From Trema orientale (taxonomy: Eukaryota > Streptophyta > Magnoliopsida > Rosales > Cannabaceae): a stretch of 64,000 bases of DNA. A program made the translations under genes and the position numbers. Location: contig JXTC01000246.1 of NCBI GenBank assembly GCA_002914845.1, positions 184,254 to 248,253 of the forward strand, given 5' to 3'. The notes under the pieces were generated by a model that had not been told where the DNA came from, ran no database searches, and was given only the letters and a program-made list of their open reading frames with translations. This document shows positions 50,810 to 62,005 of the stretch, piece by piece (position 1 is the first letter of the stretch; every line of letters begins with the position of its first letter).

Positions 50810-51217
50810 CCCTAGTGTGCCATGTGTCACTTTATAACTGTGCCATGTGTTGACATATAAAGGTGACATGTGGCAGTAGCAAAAGTTGACATGTGGTTCA
50901 TTATATTCATGCCATATGTATGCTTTTGATGATGTCATGTCATAATTGAAAAAAATACCACATCAGTGCCACATTAGATGCAATGTCAATTTCCACTTCA
51001 GATTCTATGTCATGATCTAAGTCATCAATATCTAGTCATCTTGGTGGGTCTCATGTTATTTTATCTATACATGATAATATGTAGGGAAGTACCTTTGCCT
51101 ACACTCTTTCACTTACGTATCTCTTCATTGATGGTATGTGTAAGGAAAAGTCTTCACCTACACATATTGAATTTTTTCCTACACATGTGTATGTAAAGGA
51201 CTTATTTTCTTGTAGTG
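50810..51217 (-). mobile_element. CACTA-type (En/Spm) transposon terminus
   Basis: The segment ends at 51217 in ATTTTCTTGTAGTG, whose reverse complement CACTACAAGAAAAT is the standard terminus of plant CACTA elements. Inward lie repeated words (TGCCATGTGT/GACATGTGGCA at 50815-50900; CCTACACAT/ATGTGTAAG at 51100-51200) like subterminal repeats. A shorter, partly matching end (GACTTATGTTCTTGTAG) follows at 51241-51260. The opposite terminus was not found, so the element is partial or its other end has decayed. The TTGAC palindrome cluster to the left could belong to it. Confidence 0.6.
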
Positions 51218-51267
51218 CATGCAAGTTATATATGTGTAAGTAAAAGACTTATGTTCTTGTAGCTATC

Positions 51268-51645
51268 CTAGCAACTGCCTCTTATGACAAGAGCACAGTA
51301 GGAAGAGTTGTTACTTACGACAACTGCCTATCAGGACTTCGATTCTTAAGAAGTATTATGTGATAATACATACGACTTTATTATTACGTCATTATTATTA
51401 ATATTATTATATCATAAGTATGTTATCCCTGCAATCTAGCAAGGGTACTATGGGAAGTATCATTTTCTATAGCCTATCAAGATTTTGACATGTAGACAAT
51501 GTTGTGATAACTCTTACACTTATGTACATTAAGCAAGTCATTTCTACAATCACTAACATATCAAAAGCTCTATGAGAAGTGTTGTTTTCTATCTCGATCG
51601 CTCACAAAGAAATCGACATGTGGCACGTATTGTGATGACCCTTTT
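51268..51645. repeat. Three degenerate tandem copies, period about 120-150 bp
   Basis: Blocks near 51268, 51424 and 51540 share the succession CTATGRGAAGTRTYRTTTTCTA, then a CTATCARGAYTTYGA-like word, then GACATGTRGCA-like, then TTGTGATRAC. They differ by many substitutions. Possibly a subterminal array of a transposon. Confidence 0.5.
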
Positions 51646-51649
51646 TTGT

Positions 51650-53068
51650 GTAAATCTTATGATCTAGGCATAATCTCAATCATTCTCTGCTTTACTTTAA
51701 TTAATCACAAGTCTCGTTAATTAATCAAAACACGAGGTCCGATCCTGAACAATGTCCATCCAAGTAAATGAAAACAACAATGTTGTATATGTACATGTAC
51801 ATCTCTGTCCCATATACAATTGGAAAGAGTGATACATGATATTTGGATATAATGATAAAAAAAAAATGTGTGGGTGGTTTTGACTTGGGATAAACATTAA
51901 AAATTATAATAAGGTTATAAATACTATAAATTCTAATAAGATGTATATGCTGGATAAAAAGACTAATACAGATAATAAGGACAAAAACTAAAGGTATCGT
52001 CTTAACAAAACATTCTGAGACACTAATGAGACAGACAGAATTTACAAACTCAGATCGAAAGATGCTATCTTGACAAAACATTTTGAAGTACTGAAAAGAC
52101 AAGAACAAATGATGGATGAACTATTCGATGTACAAACATGTATATTAGTTGTCCTGACAAATATCGTAGCAATCATAAGATAAAGTATTGTGTCTACATA
52201 CTAGATAATATCTAAACGTGCTAGACAATATTTAAACATGCAGGACAACTGGTTTGACAATGTAATAGTGAAACTTAGACCAAACAAGAAAAAAGCTATG
52301 CTCTCGTAGATAAAATAGACTGAGCTACTAATCTCATACTGATAGGATTTTCAGTCTTCCGAGTAGGTTAGTATTGTAATATTGTACCAGCATACATTGA
52401 AACATCCAATAGAGATAAACAATTACAAAATGATGTCTAATACACTTGGCGAAACAAAAATTTACATTGAAAGGCTTGATTCAGTTTATCATTATAGGCC
52501 AAAAGATTATAAGAGGCCAAACATTCTACACATAGACCCAACAAACATCACAAAAAGTGTTCTATCTGCCCAAAATATACTAAATTTCACAGCCTAATTA
52601 AAAAGTGCATAAGTTGATAATGTTAACAACAATAATTGCAACAACAGGGCAAAAATTTCAGCAAAGGATAGTATAACATCAGACATAATGGCTAAATTAA
52701 TAATATATACCTTTGGCTAAAATTGGTGAGATACCTATAATAAATTTTTTTTTTACCAAGCCATAGGTAAACTACTAGATACCATAACTAACATTACAGG
52801 ATTACCTACGTAACCTCTTAATTTTCTCCTTTTGAGAAATAAAGGATACCTCATCACTATTTAGATATCTTGGATACTATATATAGATTAGCTGGATACC
52901 AAAAGTTACAAATTACGACGCCTATAACAACCCGATTTTTTTTCACTGTTTACAATACCCCGGTAACGTGGTAGGATACCCATTTAATTTTAACCTTTTT
53001 TTTTTTCAATTTACCTGGATACAGAAATTAACATTTTCATTTTTTTTTTCTTTTTTAGAAATAAAGAA
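51650..53068. other. Intergenic, no gene supported
   Basis: Contains a small direct duplication, TATCGTCTTAACAAAACATT / TATCTTGACAAAACATTTT (51995-52085). It also holds many TACC/GGTA-type words at 52700-53000. Short hydrophobic frames here are chance products of AT-rich sequence. Confidence 0.45.
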
Positions 53069-53643
53069 GGGTAATTATCACTAAAATACCCTCTATTTTG
53101 AAAAAATGTGAAAAAAAACCTTGTGCTTTCGAAAATTCAAAATAAATACCTTCTATTAACGAAAATTATTATTAAAATAACCCCTATTTTGAAAAAGTGT
53201 GAAAAAAAACCTTGTATTGTTAAAAATTCAAAATAAGTATCTTATACTTGAATTATCATATTATTTGTTACCTTTGGCCAACCAAAGGTTTCAAAAAAAA
53301 TTACTAAAATTAATATTTTACTTATATTATAGTATTTTAAGAAACACATCACACTTGAAAATAAAAGGAGAGAAAATATACATAATCTAAAACCTCTTTA
53401 AAAAATCTTCTATCTATTGTTGTGGCACAAATTTAGAAAACAAAATCTAAAATTTTCAAAAATTTCTCAAATAGAAAGTATTTATTTTGAATTTTTAATA
53501 ATATAAGGGTTTCTTTCACACTTTTTTCAAAACAGAGAATATTTTAGTGATAATTTTTCTTAAATAGTAGGTACTTATTTCTAAAAATACAAGGTTTTTT
53601 TTCATATTTTTTTAAAATAGATGATATTTTAGTGATAATTTTC
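53069..53643. mobile_element. Foldback element with tandemly doubled inverted arms
   Basis: The left arm (53069-53245) has two tandem copies of an about 100-bp unit: TTATCACTAAAATACCCTCT, AAAAATGTGAAAAAAAACCT, TTCAAAATAAATACC. The right arm (about 53450-53643) has the same unit twice in inverse orientation: GTATTTATTTTGAATTTTTA, AAGGGTTTCTTTCACACTTT, GAATATTTTAGTGATAATTT. The centre of about 200 bp is unique. No coding frame. This is the structure of a foldback or long-TIR element. Confidence 0.7.
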
Positions 53644-54246
53644 CAATAATGAATACCTGACAACCATTCCTATATATAGTGAATATCATAAATTACCTAG
53701 TAAGATATATACGATACTTATGGTAACTTTTTTCCCCTGATTTACTCAAATACCTAGACAACTTGGTAAAATACTTATACCAATCAAAATACCTATACCA
53801 ATCTTTCTTTTTTTTTTTCAAATTTGCCTTGATAACTTGGTGAAATACATATACCAATCTTTTTTTTTTTATTTGCCCAAATTCCGTAGGTATTAAGTCA
53901 TAGGAATCTTTACTCAAAAAAAATAATAATAATAATAATAGGAATCCATACTCAAAAACAAAAATAATAAGAATAATAGGAATCCCGAATATATGGCGTA
54001 TATTTTTAAAAAAACATTGAAGAAAAACCGTACGTAGCCTAATTTCCCAAAAAAAATTCAGTCTTCTCGAGCAAGCCTTTTCTCTTGGTGATGTTAAACG
54101 ACAATTTATTAAGGTGATCGAAGTTTTGGTGGTCATATTTCATCGGATTCGCTTGTGCACTGAGCGGTCGTTGAGAGGGAGCATTGAACGTCTATTGACT
54201 GGATATTAAGCGCATCATCATAAAATTTAGGGAAACTAATTTTCCA

Positions 54247-57200
54247 ATGTTTAATTTCTTCACGAGGAGTACAACTGCTCGGCGGAGACGTCTGAGATCA
54301 TCACGATCGATAGTCCGAGCGTTGGGAAACACCATCAAAAGTGTCCAAGCTATAGAAATCTTTACCCGTGGTGTCCCCGCCATCAAGGTTCCAATTATAT
54401 ATTCCAACTTTTGATTTTTTTTTGGAGAAACTGATTCTTAAAAAAAAAAAAAAAAAAAAAAAAAGAAAAGGAAATTGGGACTCGACAAATTCTTTGATTT
54501 GGTTAGATGAGATAATTGAAAAGGCTGATCATGGCTAATATATATATATATATATACATTACTTTCTGATTCCAAACTTGCCTACTATTTTTCATCTCAT
54601 TGCATATGTGAATATGTTTTCTAAATTAAATTACGTATCTTTTGGCTTCGTAGATCCCTTTGAATGTGAGATTGGCAGTGTCCGTAGCAGTCTGCAAAAC
54701 TGCTGCTCACATCCTCAAAATCCCTCTCTACAAGGTATCTGTAGATTTGCTAGTAGTTATTATGTTTCTAAGATACTATTAGAGTTAACGATCGAAGCAT
54801 ATTGATATGAAATGGTTTATGTGTTTATGTCATTCATTAAACATCAAATGAAATTGCATGGCTTGATAGTTTTAGATGAATATGATAGTCGTCATCTTGT
54901 CGTTTTTGATAGATGTAGTACATTGCACAACTTGCTGACAACTGCAACAAGAAGTTTGTTTTGCCTGCTGCGGCTTTCAAAATCATGAATTGTGTATCGC
55001 ATGACGGAGAGAAATTTCAGGCATCATTCTCATTACTTCAATATATACTTTCTTCTGATTTTTCTCTCTCTCATGGGTGGTCGTTATTTTTTACACCCTG
55101 ATTAATTGTCTGTTTTCTTTCTTAGGATTTAATGATTATCATCAAGCGTAAATCTTATCTAGCTGTCTTTGAAATGCACGAGGAATTTTATGAAACCTTT
55201 CGGGAGGTAGGCGTGTTCATTTTCTTCATAAAGGACTTGATTTGCATACTTTTTGGGTTTCTATAAGTTACTGACTATATATATATATATTGTTTATTTC
55301 CTGTTAAGATTGTATACGAAGAGAGAGAATATTGGAATGTACTTGAAACGACCCCTGAAGATGTTTACACTCTTCAGTTTCAGGTTAGTCACTTAATATT
55401 TTGATTGTGCATCTGCATTTTATATGTTTTGTTACATAAACATAAGATATTTTAATTTACCTGCTTAGATATAGATTCTTGTATATTTACTTATATTATA
55501 CATTTTTTAATATAAGGATTTCAAGAGTGGTCTAAAATTGCTGGACAGCGTTATTTATAGACGTGGATTTCACCGAAGAGTTAGTTTCTCTTCCTATATA
55601 TCTTTTGAGTTTTATTTATTTCAAATAAGTAGATATGTATACATTTTACGAATATTTAATTGTAATTTTTCTTGTAGGTATTCATAGGAATGGATGTTGC
55701 TGCCATATCTGAGTCTTATCGATCAGATAGAACTTATTTCCACGAGGATGAGGCGAGTAGATTTTCATAATTATTTTATTGTGTTGAGATTTATTTTTTA
55801 CACAAATGTTGCTTGTTGTTTGTGAAATGAGACTAAAACAGTGATATTAACCAAATAGTCTTATGCAATATTTAAAATCAAATGGACAAACCAAAAATAA
55901 AAAATAAAAGAGAATCCGGCCCGTAACCATCTTATAGGACATAGACTAAGATTATTTGCCTATGTTTTGTACATAAAAATCTTTTGAAAATTCATAAATT
56001 TGATCATGAACTAATTTTGTGGTAATGATGGTTCACAGAGAATTTCAGGAGATGATCTCAAGAGTATATACAAGTCAGTCCTAGTGAGCTATCCCATTGT
56101 CTCAATCGAACATCCATTTCACCAAGATGACATGAAGAACTTCTCCAAGCCAACTAGTGACCTGGCGAACCTGAATGATGTCACTACTAGCAGAGTTGGG
56201 CACGAGATACTAGTTATTGGAGATGATCTCTTGGTCACGGACTTAAAGGTTTGGATTGTTGACTCTCTTGTCCTAGTTATTCATAACTTTTACGCCAAGT
56301 TTTAAAAGCTTTCTGTTTGTTTAATTGATTAAAATTGCAAAATATATTTTGCTTTTATCTTTCATCTTCCATCTTTTTTTTGTGATTATACTCACACATT
56401 GAGATTCCCTATTCATGTTTTTAGAGGCTAGAAAAGGCAATCGAAAAGAGAACTTACAATGCTCTTCTTGTCAAGGTACGTACGTACCAATAGAGAATCT
56501 CACACATTTTATAGAGATTTAGGAGTAATATTGAATTGTTGTCTTTTATAAAACCAGATGAACCGAATAGGAACGATAACAAAGTGCATCGAAGCTGTGA
56601 AAATGTGCAAAAATGCTGGTTGGAATGTTGTTATGGCAAGTCACGACAGGTTAGTTTGGCAGTATTAACTAAATATTTGATCAGGAATGACATAATTACT
56701 TAATTAAAATTTTGATGACCTCTTTATATATGTAGTAGTTTTGTTGTTTAATTTGCAGTGGTGAGACGACCGACACCTTCATTGCTGATCTCTCTGTTGG
56801 TTTGTCAGTGGTAATTATTTACTCTGTACTCTCTACATAATTTTAAGAGTCTTTTCAATATACTCTCACTTTTATTTTCTTGAGGTTTTTTCAAAAAATA
56901 ATATTTTTTCGTTTTTGATCAGCAACAAATTAGGTTTGGAGCTCCAAGTAACAAAGAGCGTCGCCGTATATATGATCGGGTTGGTCTACTTTCTATTGAA
57001 TTATGTCTTTTATTTTTGAAGTATTTGGATCTTTGGTTTTTTAATTTTAGTTGACTTTTATTTGGTTGATTGTCAGCGCCCTTTTTTTTTTTTATTGGGT
57101 ATTTTATTTTGTGTATCTTTGTGTACAGATTTTTCATATTGAACAGCAAGAAGCAAAACCAAGAGCAGTCAGGTAAATTTGGTGTTCTCGAGTAAGTTGG

Positions 57201-57455
57201 ATGTTGTAGTTTGTTTTTATTAAACTAATTTAAACATTTAATTATCGATTGGGCAGGCAAATGCGTAAAGAAATGGCTAATACATTTGGATTGATAAAAG
57301 CTTTTGCGTTTCGGCATAAGCAAGAGTTTCCGGAGGATTGTGAGCTTGCAGACGACATTGAGAACGGTAAATTTACAGAACAAAAGATGACCGATTTTTT
57401 CATCAATGGTTTTGATGAGATGTGCTCAGCGAGTGTACGTGATCTTCTAGATTAA
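54247..57455 (+). CDS. Enolase-like protein, diverged, probably a pseudoenzyme
   Basis: Proposed exons: 54247-54387, 54654-54734, 54919-55020, 55126-55206, 55309-55383, 55517-55579, 55678-55752, 56039-56248, 56425-56475, 56558-56649, 56759-56810, 56923-56979, 57129-57172 and 57257-57455. All phases close, giving about 440 residues; the exon 1 donor is the least sure. Enolase blocks in order: NTIKSVQAIEIFTRG, LAVSVAVCKTAAHILKIPLY, FIGMDVAA, YPIVSIEHPF, VIGDDLLVTD, YNALLVKMNRIGT and ETTDTFIADLSVGL. Enolase makes phosphoenolpyruvate from 2-phosphoglycerate. Metal ligands (Asp of GMDVAA, Glu of SIE, Asp of GDDL) and the first catalytic Lys are kept. The S39 substrate loop region is missing, GDEGGFAP is replaced (loss of Glu211, yeast numbering), SHRSG became SHDSG and QIKTGAP became QIRFGAP (Lys396 to Arg). 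A new acidic tail of about 65 residues replaces the usual C-terminus. Two introns would need GC donors (after 55020 and 55752). Normal glycolytic activity is unlikely. Confidence 0.75.
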
Positions 57456-59440
57456 CAAGTAGTGGAATTCGAATACGTTTTGGTAAAATTTTGGGTGAAC
57501 TTTTGATACAAACCATCATTACCAGAAAGTAGCAGTAGTAATGTAATTTTTCACTGCAGAAAAAAAAGCACTGCAAATAGATATACGTGTCAATACACGA
57601 TATCTGTACTTGACAAATAAATAATACAACATTATGGTGTTTGATTATGGTTTGGAAACGACATGAATGCATAACTGGGTACAAAAGAATGTAGAAATAT
57701 AAAAACATTGTTTTGTGTATAAGATACATACGATTGTATCTCGTGGTGGGATAAAGGGAGGGATAGGTAAACATGAGTACATGACAAGTGATCTCCATGC
57801 ATGATTCCATCCCAAACAATCGAGTTAAAGTTTTTAATATCATTCATGTTTCTTGAAAATGCCATCTAACTAATTTTATGGTAAAAAAAATGTAGGTAGC
57901 AATTAGCAACCTTGTAACCCCACAATAATCATTTGGCCGCTAACTCAATTAAGGCTTTTAGCACTATAGTTTTGCGAGTGCCTTCCTCTACACAAAGGAA
58001 AGAAGTATACTCTTCCTTGGATTGTGATGAGGATATGAACTACTAATTGCCAAGTCAATCATTTGTCTGTTTTAGGCAAGTCAATTTAATAACTCCATTG
58101 AGATAATGTTTCACTTGGAATATTACTCCACTACTCCTAGATGTAATTAAAGGCCCCATATTCTCTGTAATTATATATCTCCAATGTTTAATTATCTGTA
58201 ACTATATATCTCCAATGTTTAATGTATGCACTAAACCAAATTCAAAGATATTATAGCTAATATTTATAAAATTAATCAGCTGGTTCAGTGACATAATTTC
58301 ACGCGAATTTAATACCTTTGGGGCACAACTAAGGTCATTTCAACTAGTTAATTAATTATTTCGGAAACATCTTTTCTAATAATCGATGATATTTTCACAA
58401 ACCCTTTTGATCAGTCTTGTATATGTGTACAATAACGTCTCATTATCTTACTAGTGCAATTCATAATAGGAACCTTATCTTGTGCGTTTTGAATTACAAG
58501 CCTAAATATTGATGAAAGAGGACCATGTGAGCTAAGATTCTCTGTCTCTGAAAGTAACGCTACATGAAATTTGGACTGAATCTGTTTTAATTTTCATGAA
58601 GTGGACGTCACATCACAAATGAACAAGATGCGAGTTACTTAGCATCCCATAAGTAAAGTAGTTGCACTTTCTGATACTTGGAAAAGACCATATGGATTTT
58701 TGCACAGAAGAATAGAGAAACAACAAAATTCATGGTATTTTGGAAATAAAGTAGAACTTTAATTATGGATTAGTGTTCTGAAATGAGAAACGACAAAACC
58801 TTTCTAATGAGTATTAATATGTCTGTGTTGTCAATTCTAAGACGGCATAAAAATGCGCTGTCATTAGCTCTTGAATTAAAATGAATTTAAATAAATGAGA
58901 ATTACTTCCTGTTGTATGATGTATTTTGTTTTTCGTCTTTTTGTTTTTTCCCCCCAAAAGAAGTAAAAAGAATACAAAACTATGTCCGACGCATGGCCTT
59001 ACCACCTGCTTGAACCAGAGAGGTCCATGATGGTGTCCAACGGGCCATAAACCCTGGCAAAGACACTACTACTATGCCTGGGCTGAGAGAAGACCAAGCT
59101 CTAATGGGCAATGATTATTGGAAAAAAAAGGACATGGATAGAAGAAATTTGGGCGTAGATCACTTTTGTGTGAATATTTTTAAAATGACATCTTTAGGAG
59201 TGTGAACAACTTTTTGACTTGTTGTCAAGAGTTTTTTTACCATAAAAAACTTATAAAAATGTCATAAATAATGGTCGAAATGATTTCTTTTACCACAAGT
59301 CAATCTTATTTTTGACACTCCGTAACATATGTCATTTAAAATTTTCAAAAAACGTCATTTTGGCCAAAATTGGTCCTACCCAAATTGGTCCTACCCGTAT
59401 CCTTTTTTCATGATTATTCAAAGAGAAATTTAAGTAGATG
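57456..59440. other. Intergenic, downstream of the enolase-like gene
   Basis: The 3' untranslated region may extend to about 57620 (AATAAATAATACAAC near 57617). A small tandem duplication (ACTATATATCTCCAATGTTTAA) is at 58165-58222. No gene supported. Confidence 0.5.
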
Positions 59441-59715
59441 ACCAATATTTTAAATTTGATTAAGTAGATATCTATTTTTTAAATTTTGTAGCTAAATATC
59501 CAGATATATATATTTTTACACTTAGTAGATAAACATATCTACTAATTTTAGTTATTATGTTGAAATATACTAGGTATATACTTTTTTATACTTAGTATAT
59601 AAAGTTTTACACTTGGTATATAAGCATATATACTGGATATTTTACTATAATATTTGATAAAGGGACATTTACTTAAATTGAACCCAAAATTTGGTCATAT
59701 TTCTATGTGGCCCTT
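59441..59715 (+). repeat. Dispersed repeat R1, copy 2
   Basis: Plus-strand copy of the repeat at 44530-44771 (inverse there), about 275 bp. It is AT-rich with repeated TAGATA/TATATACT words, has no terminal repeats and no coding capacity. Confidence 0.7.
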
Positions 59716-59744
59716 ATTCAAAAAGATTCAAATTTTTTTAAAAA

Positions 59745-59838
59745 TAATTAAACATAAAAAATGAGAAATTTACACACTGTTTAAACATAAAGCACTCATT
59801 TAAACATAAAAAATGAGAAATTTACACGCTGTACCTAT
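59745..59838. repeat. 56-bp direct duplication
   Basis: TTAAACATAAAAAATGAGAA followed by ATTTACACACTGT recurs one unit later with ATTTACACGCTGT. Confidence 0.75.
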
Positions 59839-60180
59839 TTTTGTGCCCTATATTTCATAAATACACTTTATATGAAAAATTTATGTGGTATATATTTTTA
59901 GTGTAAATTTTTACTTATAGTTTATATTTATAGTGCAAAATTTATACCCATGCTATATACCTTGAAATTTATACCGATTTTTAAGTGTAAGTTATATTCA
60001 TGAAATATTTCATGTATAAAATTCTTATAATATACATTTCTCCAAAGCGAGTATTTGTGAAATAAAAGTAAAAAAAAGGGTACTTATGAAATATACTTGA
60101 GAAAATATTCTCCAAAAAATTACGTATATTTTTCAATAAGGCTAGCTCTTCTGTCCCCAATAGGACCGATCCTTATCCTT

Positions 60181-60593
60181 TAAGGGGCTGTTTGGTATGG
60201 AGAGTTCTTTGACATGGGAACGATAATGTGAAAGATTCTCATGTTTGTTATGAATTTTGCATTTTCTGACCCATGGAAATGTGAAATCTAAGGAGTTAAC
60301 TTAGCTGTACTTTGGGGTAATCCAAAATACAAACAAATAAGTAGTTTTCACACTAACCTTCATATGGATTTGTGGGCCCCACAATAAATCATAGTCTTTT
60401 AACCTTATCTTTTCTTCCAGATTCTCATTCCATGTACAACCAAATATAGTTTTTGACATTCTTAGGAAACTTGGAAAAAGATTCCAATGCGCAACTAAAT
60501 ACAGATATTCAAGTTTTCATACAATTACATCACCTTCTTTAACTTCCCCGTTAATTTGAAAACTTGGAACTTCCCATACCAAACGGCCCCTTA
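60181..60593. mobile_element. MITE with TAAGGGGC-GTTTGGTATGG ends
   Basis: Left end TAAGGGGCTGTTTGGTATGG. The reverse complement of the right end is TAAGGGGCCGTTTGGTATGG. The inverted repeat continues into AGTTC. The size is about 413 bp with no reading frame. 'GGGGCTGTTTGGT' ends are common in plant hAT-like miniature elements. A clear target duplication is not visible. Confidence 0.75.
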
Positions 60594-61810
60594 GGCTAGA
60601 GCTTGACTTGGCATCTCCCTAGAAGGGACAAGAGTTAACTGGTCTGATGTTATCGAGAAAGGTACTCGCTTTTTAGTAGCATAATTACATAAATAGCTGT
60701 CTTGCATTTTTAATTTATTCATAAACAATTTTATAATTATTTTTATCAGCGTAGGATGGTTAGGTTCATGGTTGCCAATTGTTGGAGTTAGTGGAAGAAG
60801 CTCATAAAAGCAGTTATTTTTACGAAATATTTTCATATTCATAAAATAAAAGATTATTTAATTAATTGTGCATAATGTTATTTGAATAAAGATCCATTTT
60901 TATTGATATATCTTTGTGATTACGATATAGATTCATAAAAGACATAGATACGAGTTATTTACAATTAATTAATTGAGATTCACAGTGATATACATAAGGT
61001 TGGACACTTTATTTATGTTGTAGCAGACTTTAAAAAAGTTTAACTTCTCTTGTTTAAACTAGAGTCAGCTGGTGTAATGGGACTTACACTGAATTGGATC
61101 ATAGATGAAATTCTATTGATAATATGAATGAAAAAGAATTTCATAGGTAGCGATTAGCATTACTCTCAATCTCGAGCTAGCTGTAATTATATATTTATAA
61201 GTATAGCTTTATTTGAATTACAAATGAGTGAGATCAATCGAGATCAATATTCCCTGTTGTTTGGTAAAATATGTGTTGTTGAATTGTATAATTACAATTA
61301 GTGATATAGAATCTAGTGAAATAATATCTCTTGGTGGATTTCGATACTTGATCATAAATCTTAGGCCTAAGTGTGTCAATACTGATTTAGTCAATAAGAT
61401 ATTGATTGATGATTATGAGAGGAATCAGGAAGAGCCAAGAAATATTTAATTATATTTTTATGATGTTGTGTAAAAAAGTAATTGATAAAGAATCATTGTG
61501 GCATGAGACATTACTCCAAAATATAGTTATTGATAATTGGAGTGCAATTTCTATTCTTTAGTGGAATGGATCTGAAATTAAATAATTAATAAATCCGTTT
61601 AACTTTAGGAGCCAGCTGTACATGTCTTATAAGATCTCCGGACTACAACAATAGGACCCTTTCATAACACTAGAATAATAACACTTCTCAAAAAGTGTTA
61701 CATTAATTTATTGAAAAATAGTGAAAATTTTGGGTGCGGAAGAGAGGGCCACATTTCTCGCATAAAAAAAAATTGTTTCCCTCAAAAAGTTTTGAGCTTG
61801 AAGTTCACTT
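60594..61810. other. Intergenic, no gene supported
   Basis: AT-rich, short frames only. Confidence 0.5.
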
Positions 61811-62005
61811 AAAGAATAAACAAACTCGCCAACTGGGGTTAGTTCAGTTGGTCCAAGATTTGAGGGTTGTGTGTGTGTGTTTGGGGGGTCAGGGTTCAAA
61901 CTTTGGTAGTGTGTGTGTGTGTGTCATTTTCCTTTAATTTGTAGTAAGTGGTGGTCATTAGTTAAGCCCCACTTTTTTTATATAAAAAAAAGAATAAACA
62001 AACTC
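61811..62005 (+). mobile_element. tRNA-derived SINE with 17-bp target duplications
   Basis: The element at about 61828-61988 has an A-box-like GGGTTAGTTCAGTTGG (61836-61851) and a B-box-like GGGTTCAAACTTTGG (61892-61906), spaced as in tRNA promoters. A GT-rich middle and an A-rich 3' end (TTATATAAAAAAA) follow. AAAGAATAAACAAACTC stands exactly on both sides (61811-61827 and 61989-62005), a 17-bp target site duplication. Two GT microsatellites (61869-61880, 61910-61923) lie inside. All SINE hallmarks are present and the duplication is perfect, so the insertion is young. Confidence 0.88.

Noticed and set aside
51725-52108. 127-codon hydrophobic minus-strand frame
   Set aside because: Phe/Ile/Tyr-rich translation expected by chance from AT-rich DNA; no conserved motif, no start context, includes a local duplication.
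53693-54136. 147-codon minus-strand frame
   Set aside because: Lys/Phe/Leu composition from poly-A/T tracts, no family signature, overlaps the upstream region of the enolase-like gene.
57403-57843. 146-codon minus-strand frame after the enolase-like gene
   Set aside because: No recognisable domain. It overlaps the last enolase-like exon in antisense and is probably chance.
61836-61906. tRNA gene
   Set aside because: A and B boxes are present, but no cloverleaf can be formed and the sequence has an A-rich tail with 17-bp target duplications, which is a SINE.
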